Under the pieces are notes generated by a model. It saw nothing but the letters and a program-made list of their open reading frames with translations, did not search any database and was not told the origin of the DNA. Shown piece by piece: positions 21,668 to 31,327 of a stretch of DNA of 64,000 nt. The translations under genes were made by a program, and so were the position numbers. Source of the DNA: Pseudomonadota bacterium (GTDB taxonomy: Bacteria; Pseudomonadota; Gammaproteobacteria; Acidiferrobacterales; UBA6901); NCBI GenBank assembly GCA_021785515.1, contig JAJYEX010000001.1:578196-642195 (forward strand), given 5' to 3'. How positions within the stretch are numbered: the stretch's first letter is position 1; every line of letters starts with the position of its first letter.

Positions 21668-22692
21668 ATGCTGCCCCTACCACCACGCGCCTGGGCTTGG
21701 CCGGATTCGGTGCTTTCAACCATGGGGCAGGCTTTTTGAATCTGGTGGGTGAAGCAGCGGACATCCCGAGGCAAACTGTGCAGCGCGCAGGTCTCTATGC
21801 AGTACCGCGACTTCTCCAGGACAAATTCCCGAAATGCCGCAGCGACTGCCGAGAACCGTTTCTCCTTGCGGTAAACCAAATACCACGCGCGTTGCGGTGG
21901 CGGTGTGTTCAGATCGAGCGTCACCAAACGTCCGGCCTTTAGTTCCAGCATCACACTCTGGGTCGGCACAAGCGCAAGACCAAGTCCGGCCTGAACACTT
22001 TGCTTGATGGCTTCGTTACTGTTAATGATCATCGCGATCTTCGGCTCGAGCCCCTGGCACCGGAAAAAGTCGTCCGTCACCTCGCGCGTGCCCGAGCCCG
22101 ATTCACGCATCAAAAATCGCTCTGCGCCCAGATCTGCCACCGACACCTTGGGCCTTCCCGCCAAACTATGGCCGGGGGGCGCAATCACAATCAGCGGGTC
22201 CTCCAAAAACGGCAGCGCCTCTACCGATTCGTCCACCGGCGCCGATCCCATCACCATCATGTCGCGCTCATTATTTTCAAGCTGCGCCAGCAATCCATCA
22301 CGACCAGTTACGTGCAAATCGATCAGAATGTCCGGATAATTCAACGTAAAGGCTGCAATCAACCGTGGCATAAAGTACTTGGCAGTCGGACCAATGGCGA
22401 GGCGGAGCTGTCCGCCTTGCGCGCCTTTCAGCCGCCCCAGAACGGTCTCAGCTTCCGCAAGCTGTTGATTTATCATCTGCCCGTAGCGATACAGCTCCTT
22501 ACCTGCTTCGGTAAGAAAGGTACGCTTGCCGATCTGTTCGAACAGGGCAATATCGAGATTTTCTTCTAACTGTCGAATCTGCATGGACACCGACGGCTGT
22601 GTCATGCCGAGCTCTTGAGCTGCGCGCGTGAAGTGCAGATGACGCGCGGCGGTCAGAAAGACAGTAAGCTGGCGAAGAGTGGTGTTTTTCAT
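21664..22692 (-). CDS. cbbR: LysR-family regulator, CbbR type
   Basis: LysR HTH (MKNTTLRQLTVFLTAARHLHFTRAAQELGMTQPSVSMQIRQLE), downstream of carboxysome operon. Confidence 0.85.
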   Translation of the reverse strand: MKNTTLRQLTVFLTAARHLHFTRAAQELGMTQPSVSMQIRQLEENLDIALFEQIGKRTFLTEAGKELYRYGQMINQQLAEAETVLGRLKGAQGGQLRLAIGPTAKYFMPRLIAAFTLNYPDILIDLHVTGRDGLLAQLENNERDMMVMGSAPVDESVEALPFLEDPLIVIAPPGHSLAGRPKVSVADLGAERFLMRESGSGTREVTDDFFRCQGLEPKIAMIINSNEAIKQSVQAGLGLALVPTQSVMLELKAGRLVTLDLNTPPPQRAWYLVYRKEKRFSAVAAAFREFVLEKSRYCIETCALHSLPRDVRCFTHQIQKACPMVESTESGQAQARGGRGSI

Positions 22693-22732
22693 GTGGCAGT
22701 TTGTGGCAACCAAATAAACTTGGCGACCTCCA

Positions 22733-22957
22733 TCAATCAGGCCATATGCGCGAGGGATGGAGGACATCATGACTTGCGGCCGGATCACCCGACGTCGTTC
22801 GCACGGACTGGCCGGTGCCGGCTGCAACATTGCGGGCGGCCGGGGACAACGAGGTCGAATCGGCCGGTGTCGCGTCCGATCCCGCCGTTTGACCGGGCCG
22901 GTTTGAACGTTGCTGTCTTACACTTTCCGCCAGCTTCGACCCGAGTTTTTTGCTCAT
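22733..22957 (-). CDS. putative alpha-carboxysome positioning protein McdB
   Basis: 74 aa low-complexity ORF, start overlaps mcdA stop (ATGA); basic N-terminus MSKKLGSKLAESVRQQR, disordered middle, C-terminal Trp (RIWPD). Confidence 0.65.
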   Translation of the reverse strand: MSKKLGSKLAESVRQQRSNRPGQTAGSDATPADSTSLSPAARNVAAGTGQSVRTTSGDPAASHDVLHPSRIWPD

Positions 22958-23592
22958 GCCGCCAGTATCTCCGTAATAACAGACTCCATTTCTTTCGCCG
23001 CCGCCTCACCCCGCCGGCCAAGGTCATACACGCTGCACCCCTCGAGCGCCGCAGTACGATAAACCGCCCGTCGCACAAGGCCATTACGCAACGCCCGTAC
23101 TGTAAACTCTCGAAATACTTCTTCCATGCCGCGGGCCATGGCGTTACGGCTTTCAATCTGATTCAGCACCAGGAAAGCACGCAGCCCGGGGTTGTGCGAG
23201 CTTGCCGCTTTCACCATGCCCTCGATACCGGTACTGGCCCACAAATCCATCGGTGAAGGCAACACAGGAATCAACAGACAGTCGGCGCATGCCAGCGCCT
23301 GCTTTACCTGCATTGAATCCACGGAAGGCGGACAGTCGATCACAAGATACGCATACTCTTCGCGCACCGCCGCCACCGCATCATGCACACCGGCAAGCAC
23401 CTCGATCACCGGTACCACGGGGTTCGATGGCTTTGTCGCCAGGCGCACCCAGCTCGATGCCGATCCTTGCGGGTCCGCATCGAGTACCACACACGTCTGA
23501 CGCCGGGCAAGTCCGGCGGCAAGATTGACGGCTAACGTAGTTTTACCGACACCGCCCTTCTGGTTGGCGACCGCGATGATCAGGCTGCTCAT
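22954..23592 (-). CDS. mcdA: ParA/MinD-type ATPase, McdA (carboxysome positioning)
   Basis: Deviant Walker A NQKGGVGKTT; position in cso operon. Confidence 0.85.
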   Translation of the reverse strand: MSSLIIAVANQKGGVGKTTLAVNLAAGLARRQTCVVLDADPQGSASSWVRLATKPSNPVVPVIEVLAGVHDAVAAVREEYAYLVIDCPPSVDSMQVKQALACADCLLIPVLPSPMDLWASTGIEGMVKAASSHNPGLRAFLVLNQIESRNAMARGMEEVFREFTVRALRNGLVRRAVYRTAALEGCSVYDLGRRGEAAAKEMESVITEILAA

Positions 23593-23864
23593 CCGCCCCC
23601 CGCCGGGGCCAGTACATTCACGCGACGTGCAAAATCAAAATCATTGGCTGACAGCGTCCTGCCGTCGGCCGCGTGGATGGTGACATTGGCGTAGATCTTG
23701 CCGAAACTGATGTCCGGATAGCATCCCGTTTCCTTCGACAGGTCCGCCAGCCGGTCGAGAAAATCCCTGGTACCGGCGTAGTCATTAAAGGAAAATCTCC
23801 GGTACAGATTGGCCAAGCGCTCGTTGTGAGTCCAGCCGTCCACACTTTTAGGGCTTTCTGACAT
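23589..23864 (-). CDS. pterin-4a-carbinolamine dehydratase-like protein (acRAF, RuBisCO assembly factor)
   Basis: WTHNERLANLYRRFSFNDYAGTRDFLDRLADLSKETGCYPDISFGKIYANVTIHAADG; cso operon context. Confidence 0.8.
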   Translation of the reverse strand: MSESPKSVDGWTHNERLANLYRRFSFNDYAGTRDFLDRLADLSKETGCYPDISFGKIYANVTIHAADGRTLSANDFDFARRVNVLAPAGGG

Positions 23865-23911
23865 ATGAACCTCCGGCAACAGGTTGCTGACAACAGCACT
23901 AAGCCAATGCG

Positions 23912-24346
23912 TTAGCTCCGCGCCGTGCCCCGCATCCGGCGCTCCAGTTCTTGATAGTGTTGCACCTCATCATCATGAATGTGTTCGAACAGCGCAGCGT
24001 TCCCAACATCCGCCATACCGTCGCAAAACTGCAGCGCCTCGAAATAAAGCCTCATGGCATCGGCCTCTGTCGCCATACCAAAGCCCAGCAACTCCGTCAG
24101 CGTACGCCCGACCGGTCGTGCAGCCACTTGCACCGACGGCGAACCTGCGCCGAGCTCGTGCAGGCGACGAATGAACGCCTCGGCATGACGCAGCTCGTCG
24201 ACTGCACCGGCACGCAGCTCATCTGCAAACGATCCGAGCCCCAGGCGTTCCGCTTGCACCGCCTGCAGCGTAAATTGCTGAACGGCGCTGAACTCGTGGC
24301 TCACGGCCCTTTTCAGATAGCTTATGGTACGCGGATGACCCAACAT
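23912..24346 (-). CDS. bacterioferritin-like diiron protein of carboxysome operons
   Basis: Ferritin-like Glu/His pattern (AVSHEFSAVQQFTLQA, DELRHAEAFIRRLHELG, HIHDDEVQHYQELE). Confidence 0.8.
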   Translation of the reverse strand: MLGHPRTISYLKRAVSHEFSAVQQFTLQAVQAERLGLGSFADELRAGAVDELRHAEAFIRRLHELGAGSPSVQVAARPVGRTLTELLGFGMATEADAMRLYFEALQFCDGMADVGNAALFEHIHDDEVQHYQELERRMRGTARS

Positions 24347-24382
24347 GGCCTAAACCGCCGCAACAGTAGTGTTGGTCACAGC

Positions 24383-24718
24383 CTACGACTTACTGACATC
24401 ACTGTCACGACCACCGCCCTTGCCATCCAAGCTCGTCGGCAAAATACCTTCCACTTCCATGTGGGGGCGCGCGATGATGTGCGCGGCAGCGAGGCCATCG
24501 CCCACACGTTCGCAGGCATCCGCCCCAGCACGCACGGCGGCATTTACTGCGCCGGTCTCGCCGCGAACCAGAACGGTAACGTAACCGCCGCCGACAAACT
24601 GCCGTCCGATCAACCGCACTTCCGAGGCCTTGGTCATGGCATCGGCCGCTTCAATCGCCGGAACCAGACCACGCGTTTCGATCATACCCAAGGCGATGCC
24701 CATTTTTTCGTTTGCCAT
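24383..24718 (-). CDS. csoS1: alpha-carboxysome shell hexamer CsoS1 (copy with C-terminal extension)
   Basis: BMC domain MANEKMGIALGMIETRGLVPAIEAADAMTKASEVRLIG; C-terminal tail SLDGKGGGRDSDVSKS. Confidence 0.92.
   Translation of the reverse strand: MANEKMGIALGMIETRGLVPAIEAADAMTKASEVRLIGRQFVGGGYVTVLVRGETGAVNAAVRAGADACERVGDGLAAAHIIARPHMEVEGILPTSLDGKGGGRDSDVSKS
24433..24717. repeat. direct tandem repeat copy 1 (matches 24775-25059, offset 342 bp)
   Basis: About 285 bp that appear identical by eye, including synonymous sites. Confidence 0.85.
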
Positions 24719-24760
24719 CGTCGTCACTCCTAAAGAAATGTCTACTGGTCAAATACCAAC

Positions 24761-25060
24761 CTACGCCGTCGGGTTCGTCGGCAAAATACCTTCCACTTCC
24801 ATGTGGGGGCGCGCGATGATGTGCGCGGCAGCGAGGCCATCGCCCACACGTTCGCAGGCATCCGCCCCAGCACGCACGGCGGCATTTACTGCGCCGGTCT
24901 CGCCGCGAACCAGAACGGTAACGTAACCGCCGCCGACAAACTGCCGTCCGATCAACCGCACTTCCGAGGCCTTGGTCATGGCATCGGCCGCTTCAATCGC
25001 CGGAACCAGACCACGCGTTTCGATCATACCCAAGGCGATGCCCATTTTTTCGTTTGCCAC
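24761..25060 (-). CDS. csoS1: alpha-carboxysome shell hexamer CsoS1
   Basis: BMC domain, same protein as neighbour through EGILPT. Confidence 0.95.
   Translation of the reverse strand: MANEKMGIALGMIETRGLVPAIEAADAMTKASEVRLIGRQFVGGGYVTVLVRGETGAVNAAVRAGADACERVGDGLAAAHIIARPHMEVEGILPTNPTA
24775..25059. repeat. direct tandem repeat copy 2
   Basis: See copy 1. Confidence 0.85.
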
Positions 25061-25123
25061 GTTCAGTCTCCTGTCATATCAAAAGTTAAAAAACTCACCA
25101 AACCGGTCTCCGGCCTGTCCTGT

Positions 25124-25384
25124 TCAAGAGCGCCATTCTTCCTCGCTCCAGTGATCGATGATCCCACCGATCGTCATATCGGTCGTGATGTTCGGATTGC
25201 CTGCCGCAAAACGGGCGGCCGAGATCCCGATCGTCACCACAAAATCTCCCGGCTTGCAGCCGATTGGATCAAGCGCAACCTGGAGGTTTCCCTGATAATC
25301 CTCGACCACGCGCATCGACTTGGCGGCCAGCCAGAAATTGCGCTTGGTCGTTACCAGGTCGCGGACGACACGCATGATCTCCAT
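25124..25384 (-). CDS. csoS4B: carboxysome vertex pentamer CsoS4B
   Basis: BMC-P/EutN-CcmL fold, VALDPIGCKPGDFVVTIGISAARFAAG. Confidence 0.9.
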   Translation of the reverse strand: MEIMRVVRDLVTTKRNFWLAAKSMRVVEDYQGNLQVALDPIGCKPGDFVVTIGISAARFAAGNPNITTDMTIGGIIDHWSEEEWRS

Positions 25385-25654
25385 TTACTTACCAGCCTCT
25401 TTGCCGTCATCTTCCCAGTAATCAATAATGCCGACGATCGTGAAGTCACTTGGGTAGTCCTTGCTGCCAGCGGCGTCTCGTGCCGCGGAACTGCCGACGA
25501 CGATCACCCAGTCGCCCGGCTTGCAACCGACCGGATCGACGGCCACCTGCTTGCCACTGCTGCCGCGCTCCTTGACCACCAGCAGGCGACGATTGCCGAG
25601 CTGACCGATACGGGCAGTAGCCACGAGCGTCTTCTCGACCTGACAGATCTTCAT
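25385..25654 (-). CDS. csoS4A: carboxysome vertex pentamer CsoS4A
   Basis: BMC-P fold, MKICQVEKTLVATARIGQLGNRRLLVVKE...VDPVGCKPGDWVIVVGSSAAR. Confidence 0.92.
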   Translation of the reverse strand: MKICQVEKTLVATARIGQLGNRRLLVVKERGSSGKQVAVDPVGCKPGDWVIVVGSSAARDAAGSKDYPSDFTIVGIIDYWEDDGKEAGK

Positions 25655-27234
25655 TGTCTTGACTCCGATTGATTGCAACCGCAGGCGCGCTGCCGACCGT
25701 CTAATGCCGCCTCCGCACTGATATCTTCAGGCCCGCTGGCCGCGGCCGAATCCTTAACGGTGCCATAGGTGTAAAGCCAGCCGTCGCGAACAAGATCGGG
25801 ATAACGCGCATGAATTGCGTGCGTGAGCCGCCGGCACCGTGTCACCGCCCGATTCCGGGACCCCGGCACGCGGCTGTCATAGCGAAAATGCACAAAAACC
25901 GGTATGGGCAGGTCGTTGGCCATGTTGACCTTTTTGAAAATCTTGACACCTACATCCATATCGACGGCACCCTCTTCGATCGTTTCCATCTGCGCCTGGT
26001 AAGCAAGATTGCGCATCTGAACATCATCAAAGCTGTCGCCGACAGTGATGAATCGCTCGGTATGTCCCAGGTCCGTGTAACGGCCGTTGTGATAGGCGCG
26101 CACGTAGTCGATCTGCGCCATGTTGTTCTTTAGGAGGTAGGCGCAGAACCAGCGCATACCCTCGGTCTGCGCGTCGTCGGGCGATAGACCAGCGGCCTCA
26201 GCCACGGCGATGCGAATCGCTTCCTTGGCTTCGTCGCGCGTCAGGCCAACAGTGCGCTCGAACAGGACGCGGTTGTCCACATAGCCCCCCAGACCAATCT
26301 CACCTCGCGCATCCGGCACGTGAACCCGGATCGCGTCATTGTCGGTGTCGACGCCAACAAGTAGCGTTGCTACCGAGGCGCCACAGCAATGGCTGTTTTC
26401 CACGGCACACGCGAAGTCGTTCAGGCGATCTAACAGCGCCTGCGCTGCCCGTCGCTCGTCACTGCCGTGGGCGGCGCAGCCCTCGTGGCCTGGGTCCGAG
26501 CTGCTCAGGTGATAGACACCGATCTTGAGATAGCGCGTTGGCTCGTCGATTGCATTCGGCAAGCCCTCGCGGTACCGCCGCAGCTCGACCTGCTCCCAGT
26601 TACGCATGCTTTCCTCGACATCGAACATGGCGCCAGCGAATGACTTGCGGTGTGCGACAATGGCCGGTGGCACGCGCAGAATGTAATCCACCACGCCACT
26701 CAGGCGCCCATCGGCACAGGGCGTGATATCGATGGCATGGAAGCCCCACTTGCGGATGACTTCTGCTGCAGGCTCGCCTTCGGCGAGACTGACACCGCCG
26801 CGGTCGAAGTGCCGGTCAGCAAGCCGACAAAACGTCTGAAACACGCAGTAGGCGTACAAATTGCGCATGTTGAGCGGCTTCGCCCAGCTCGATTGCAGGC
26901 AGGTCACCGGCAACCCGAAACCGAGGCGGTCGCGGACGAGCCGTTGAATCGTATCGGCCGCACCGTTCTGATATTGAAGCACCGCAGCTTCTTTCAAAGC
27001 GGGCTCTATAGCCGCGAACGCGGCGGTGATTTCGGTTTCGCGTTCGAGCAGCCGGCGATTGTGCACCGGATCATACAGCGGATGTGCTCCGGCCGGCGTA
27101 ATGCCGCTGGCGGACACCGGGGCCTGCCCGAACAGCGCCACATACGGATCGGTCAATGCAGGCGCATCGGTGTATGCCCGGAACCCGGAGGTCCCGGTGG
27201 CATACCGGCGTCGTGTGTGCATTGATGTCATCAC
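25651..27234 (-). CDS. csoSCA: carboxysomal carbonic anhydrase CsoSCA (CsoS3)
   Basis: CsoSCA segments (LQSSWAKPLNMRNLYAYCVFQTFCRLADRHFDR, HCCGASVATLLVGVDTDNDAIRVHVPD). Confidence 0.93.
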   Translation of the reverse strand: MMTSMHTRRRYATGTSGFRAYTDAPALTDPYVALFGQAPVSASGITPAGAHPLYDPVHNRRLLERETEITAAFAAIEPALKEAAVLQYQNGAADTIQRLVRDRLGFGLPVTCLQSSWAKPLNMRNLYAYCVFQTFCRLADRHFDRGGVSLAEGEPAAEVIRKWGFHAIDITPCADGRLSGVVDYILRVPPAIVAHRKSFAGAMFDVEESMRNWEQVELRRYREGLPNAIDEPTRYLKIGVYHLSSSDPGHEGCAAHGSDERRAAQALLDRLNDFACAVENSHCCGASVATLLVGVDTDNDAIRVHVPDARGEIGLGGYVDNRVLFERTVGLTRDEAKEAIRIAVAEAAGLSPDDAQTEGMRWFCAYLLKNNMAQIDYVRAYHNGRYTDLGHTERFITVGDSFDDVQMRNLAYQAQMETIEEGAVDMDVGVKIFKKVNMANDLPIPVFVHFRYDSRVPGSRNRAVTRCRRLTHAIHARYPDLVRDGWLYTYGTVKDSAAASGPEDISAEAALDGRQRACGCNQSESRQ

Positions 27235-27256
27235 GCGATCTGCTCTCCGGTCATTC

Positions 27257-29224
27257 TCAGCCCTGTGCGCCGCCCGAAAGGGTGACCTTGGCGGCCGACT
27301 TCGCTGACCAACCCACCATACCAGTTACAATCTTGCGCGGTTCTTCGTGGTGACCCTTGCCCTTAAAGACGGTGCTGCCCGCAAAAGCGTGCGGCTTTCC
27401 GGCACGCTCACTCGGATTGCGCTCGGCTGCGATATAGTCCTCGGTGCCGGTCACCCTTGCATTCTCCGTCCACGCGCTACCAGTGATGGCTGTGGCTTCC
27501 ACACGACCTTCGCCCGTCACCTGAATGCGGCCGGCGCGCTCGCCTTTTGGGCGCGGAGTAAAGTGAAATTCCTGGTTTCCGGTGATCTTGCCATTGCCGG
27601 CCCTGAACGAACCGGTAATGCGCGCTTCGGCGCTCGGCGCCTCGACAGCGCTGGTGGCGGCCCGTCCCTGCGCCTCGCGCTGCGGCGAACGCACGCTGAA
27701 CCGGGCATTGATCGTGGCGAGCGCATCGCGCCCGGTCTTGTCCGTCGGCGCCTCGCCATAGTACGGCGTACCGGTGATGCTGCGTTCGGAACCGCGCTGG
27801 GTCCCGGTCACATGGGCCACGCTAAGCGGTGTGTCACCGGTGACGCAACCACTCGCGGTTGGCGCCGTCATCGGCGATGCGCCGGCTGGGCACACTGCTT
27901 CGTAGGAAGTGGGACCTACATAGGGTGTGCCCGTGATGGCGCTGCATACGCCGTATTCGTCGCCGGTGACGCGATCATTGTGCTCTACGTCCACACCAGT
28001 GATTCGTTGCCTGGTCCAGGTTTCAGATTCGTTCACTTTGGCACCGGTGACTGGGTCGCGGCGGCGGTTGCGCACGGGTTCCTTTTCTGCGCGTGCGTCG
28101 GTTCCAATGTCGCACAACGGCTGGCGCGCAGCTGGCATAAGGTATTGCTCGCCGGTGATCAACCGACACGAGCCCGACTCGTCGCCAGTCACGTTGACGC
28201 TGCGACCCACGGCGGTGCCGGAAATCGGCAGACCGTCCTCTGTGAACTCCAGGGCACGCTCGCGGCTGCGTTCCCGCGACCCGGTGGCCTTCGATGAACG
28301 GCCGAGGTTTGTGCCAAACACGGTGTGGCCGTGCGGGTTGTGCTGGCGCTGGTACTGCATCGACGCATACGCACCGGACTCGCGCCGATCGAGCAGGTCA
28401 TCGCCAATGTTCTGGTCGGCTTCGCCAGTGATGTGGATCGCGGAATTGGATTCATCGCCGGTGATTTGAACCTTGCTGCGCACCTGTGTGCCGGTAATGG
28501 TCAGACCAGCGGCAGTGCGGGAGGCGCCGACCTTGATGCCGCCCTCGCGCGGCTGCAAGCCCGTCTCCCGGCCGATGTACTGCGATCCGGTGACCTGAAC
28601 GGCAGCTCCGCGCTCGTCGCCCGTGACGTTCATGCCCCGGCCGATCCGCACACCGGTCACCTTGCCCCCGGCGTAAGTCTCGCTGGCCATAACCTTGGGT
28701 GGGTATTCCAGTTTGGTTGCGTTGCGCAATCGACCACTCGGGCGCGTGGATGGAGCGTCACCGCGACCATTCTTGGCACGCCCCGCCCGCATGGCCTGAG
28801 CAGCACTACGTGCGGAGCTGACGGCACCTGAGGATGACGATGTGTAGCTGGCCGCGCCGCCCGCTGCAGGTTGTGCAGTTGCAGTGCTGACTGCAGTCGC
28901 GACCACCGGCAAGCCCGCGAACTGACGTACCGCGTTCTTGCCCTGTACGATCGCCTGACGCCGCGCACGCGACATTTCACGACCTGAGACGGCATGCCCC
29001 CCCGAGACCGCGTGGCTCTGGAGTGTGGGCAAGGCGGGCGCCGGGACGGGCGCCGATGCAACCGGTGCCGGAACTGGCGATACACTCAGCTCGGATATCC
29101 GGTTTCCGCTGCGCTTGCGCTCGCCCGGAATGGGTAACGCTGCCTTTCCCTGCGCGAGCTGCGCCCGGCGCGCGCGCGAGGCATTACGGCCGGCGTCGGC
29201 TGTGATCGCTGTAGTCGTGTTCAT
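27257..29224 (-). CDS. csoS2: carboxysome scaffold protein CsoS2
   Basis: N-repeats (SRARRAQLAQGKAAL, SRARRQAIVQGKNAVRQ), [VI]TG repeats, C-terminal region; start at MNTTTAI. Confidence 0.93.
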   Translation of the reverse strand: MNTTTAITADAGRNASRARRAQLAQGKAALPIPGERKRSGNRISELSVSPVPAPVASAPVPAPALPTLQSHAVSGGHAVSGREMSRARRQAIVQGKNAVRQFAGLPVVATAVSTATAQPAAGGAASYTSSSSGAVSSARSAAQAMRAGRAKNGRGDAPSTRPSGRLRNATKLEYPPKVMASETYAGGKVTGVRIGRGMNVTGDERGAAVQVTGSQYIGRETGLQPREGGIKVGASRTAAGLTITGTQVRSKVQITGDESNSAIHITGEADQNIGDDLLDRRESGAYASMQYQRQHNPHGHTVFGTNLGRSSKATGSRERSRERALEFTEDGLPISGTAVGRSVNVTGDESGSCRLITGEQYLMPAARQPLCDIGTDARAEKEPVRNRRRDPVTGAKVNESETWTRQRITGVDVEHNDRVTGDEYGVCSAITGTPYVGPTSYEAVCPAGASPMTAPTASGCVTGDTPLSVAHVTGTQRGSERSITGTPYYGEAPTDKTGRDALATINARFSVRSPQREAQGRAATSAVEAPSAEARITGSFRAGNGKITGNQEFHFTPRPKGERAGRIQVTGEGRVEATAITGSAWTENARVTGTEDYIAAERNPSERAGKPHAFAGSTVFKGKGHHEEPRKIVTGMVGWSAKSAAKVTLSGGAQG

Positions 29225-29308
29225 GCAGTCACCCTCACTCAATCACCTCGCGGTCTGCCAGGAAGGATGCGTTATCGAACATCCGTCGTGGCAGGGTGCC
29301 GCCTTTCG

Positions 29309-29650
29309 TTAGCGGTTGCCGGACCGGTAAACAATGAACGCAGTGCCCAGACTCTGCGCGTAGTTGTCATAGCCGACAAGTCGAATATGGTGGCCCTGAT
29401 TGGCACGATGACAGGCCTCGAGCTCGGCTAAAATTTTCTCCACTGAGGTCTCGCCGAAAAACGGCAGCTTCCACATGTACCAGTAGTGCGAAAACGCCTT
29501 TTCAGGCTCGGTGTGTTCGATTGACGGGTTCCAGCCCTGGTTCACCAGATACTGGATCTGCCTGCGGATCTTGTCCGGCGTGAGCGGAGGCAAATAGGAA
29601 AACGTTTCATTCCTGCGCTCTGTAGCCTTGTACGGCTGAACTTCTGGCAT
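29309..29650 (-). CDS. cbbS: RuBisCO small subunit
   Basis: [32 protein letters not shown]. Confidence 0.95.
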   Translation of the reverse strand: MPEVQPYKATERRNETFSYLPPLTPDKIRRQIQYLVNQGWNPSIEHTEPEKAFSHYWYMWKLPFFGETSVEKILAELEACHRANQGHHIRLVGYDNYAQSLGTAFIVYRSGNR

Positions 29651-29694
29651 GGTCGTTACTCCTTACAAAATTGTTCAGTAAATGACAGTGCAGC

Positions 29695-31116
29695 TTAGCG
29701 CTTCTGCGCATCGAGCTTGTCGACCGTGTCGAACTCGAATTTGATCTCTTTCCATGTCTCCATGGCGATCTTGAGCTCGGGGGAGTGTTGTGCGGCCTCT
29801 GTGAGGATCTCGCGACCTTCCCGCTCAACCGGACGACCGTCGTTGCGAGCCTCGACACAGGCCTCGAGCGCCACGCGGTTGGCCGACGCACCCGCTGCGT
29901 TACCCCACGGATGGCCGAGCGTACCGCCACCGAACTGGAAGCAGGCGTCGTCGCCAAAAATCGCGACCAATGCCGGCATGTGCCATACATGGATGCCCCC
30001 GGAGGCGACTGGAATCGTGCCCGGCATAGAGCCCCAGTCCTGATCAAAGAAGACGCCGCGACCACGGTTTTCCGGTACAAAAGACTCGCGCATGAGATCG
30101 ATCCAGCCGATGGTCGCCTCGCGATCGCCTTCCAACTTTCCGACGACGGTACCGGAATGCAGGTGGTCGCCCCCGGACAAGCGCAGGCATTTGGTCAGCA
30201 CCCGGAAATGGATGCCGTGGTACGGATTGCGGTCGATCACGGCGTGCATCGCCCGGTGAATATGCAGAAGCACACCGTTCCTGCGGCACCAGTTAGCAAG
30301 GGTGGTGTTAGCCGCAAAACCGCCGGTCAGGAAGTCGTGCATAATGATTGGCGCACCCAATTCCTTGGCAAACTCGGCGCGCTCCAGCATGTCTTCGCAG
30401 GTTGCCGCAGTGACATTCAGGTAATGACCCTTGCGCTCGCCCGTTTCGGCCTGGGCCTTGTGCACAGCCTCCATCACAAACTCAAAGCGATGGCGCCACC
30501 GCATGAACGGCTGCGAGTTGATGTTCTCGTCGTCCTTGGTGAAGTCCAGACCGCCACGCAGGCACTCATACACGGCTCGGCCATAGTTTTTTGCGGAAAG
30601 GCCGAGTTTTGGTTTAATGGTGCAGCCGAGCAGGCCGCGGCCGTACTTGTTCAGCTTATCGCGCTCAACCTGGATTCCGTGCGGCGGGCCACCGCAAGTC
30701 TTCACATAGGCGATCGGAAAGCGGATGTCCTCCAGGCGCAGGCTGCGGATTGCCTTAAAGCCAAACACGTTGCCCACCAGCGAGGTCAGAACGTTCACCA
30801 CCGAGCCTTCCTCAAACAGGTCTATCGGATAGGCGACGAAGGCGTAGAAGGCGCTCGGATCACCAGGTACCGGCTCGATGCGATAGGCGCGGCCCTTGTA
30901 GTAATCCAGATCGGTCAGAAGATCGGTCCACACCGTGGTCCAAGTGCCAGTAGATGATTCAGCCGCAACCGCCGCCGCCGCTTCTTCCGGTGGCACACCA
31001 GCCTGGGCAACAACCTTGAAGCATGCCAACAGGTCGGTATCAAGCGGCACGTAGTCCGGGGTCCAATAGGTCTTGCGGTATTCTTTGACCCCTGCTTGGT
31101 AGGTCTTCTCAGCCAT
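29695..31116 (-). CDS. cbbL: RuBisCO large subunit, form I (IA-like)
   Basis: [46 protein letters not shown]. Confidence 0.97.
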   Translation of the reverse strand: MAEKTYQAGVKEYRKTYWTPDYVPLDTDLLACFKVVAQAGVPPEEAAAAVAAESSTGTWTTVWTDLLTDLDYYKGRAYRIEPVPGDPSAFYAFVAYPIDLFEEGSVVNVLTSLVGNVFGFKAIRSLRLEDIRFPIAYVKTCGGPPHGIQVERDKLNKYGRGLLGCTIKPKLGLSAKNYGRAVYECLRGGLDFTKDDENINSQPFMRWRHRFEFVMEAVHKAQAETGERKGHYLNVTAATCEDMLERAEFAKELGAPIIMHDFLTGGFAANTTLANWCRRNGVLLHIHRAMHAVIDRNPYHGIHFRVLTKCLRLSGGDHLHSGTVVGKLEGDREATIGWIDLMRESFVPENRGRGVFFDQDWGSMPGTIPVASGGIHVWHMPALVAIFGDDACFQFGGGTLGHPWGNAAGASANRVALEACVEARNDGRPVEREGREILTEAAQHSPELKIAMETWKEIKFEFDTVDKLDAQKR

Positions 31117-31297
31117 GTTCCACTCCTACGATAAAATTTGATTGAACCGTTTTACCCGTCCGACGACTTGTTGCGTCGTCTCCACCGGCTCATAACTTCC
31201 GGCGTCACTAATCGTGTCGCCATGCCGTAACCTTGCCGACGCTACGCCGGGCTTTCTTGTGGCACAGACAATAGAGGGTCATTGATCGATCGAAAAA

Positions 31298-31327
31298 TAG
31301 ATATTTGTAATACGACCTATAGATTTT
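31298..31327. promoter_or_regulatory. bipartite motif TAGATATTTGT-N8-CTATAGATTTT in the cbbL/dabB divergent region
   Basis: Both elements recur at 37791-37812 upstream of the second cbbR (one mismatch). Confidence 0.5.

Noticed and set aside
24369-24926. Plus-strand repeated ORFs (24369-24584, 24630-24926, 24803-25672) antisense to csoS1
   Set aside because: Shadow ORFs of the GC-rich minus-strand BMC genes; their repetition simply mirrors the tandem csoS1 duplication.
23951-25672. Long plus-strand ORFs of 260 and 289 aa
   Set aside because: Antisense to ferritin-like, csoS1 and csoS4 genes.
29785-30957. 390 aa plus-strand ORF
   Set aside because: Fully antisense to cbbL, which has unmistakable RuBisCO sequence; no domain recognised.
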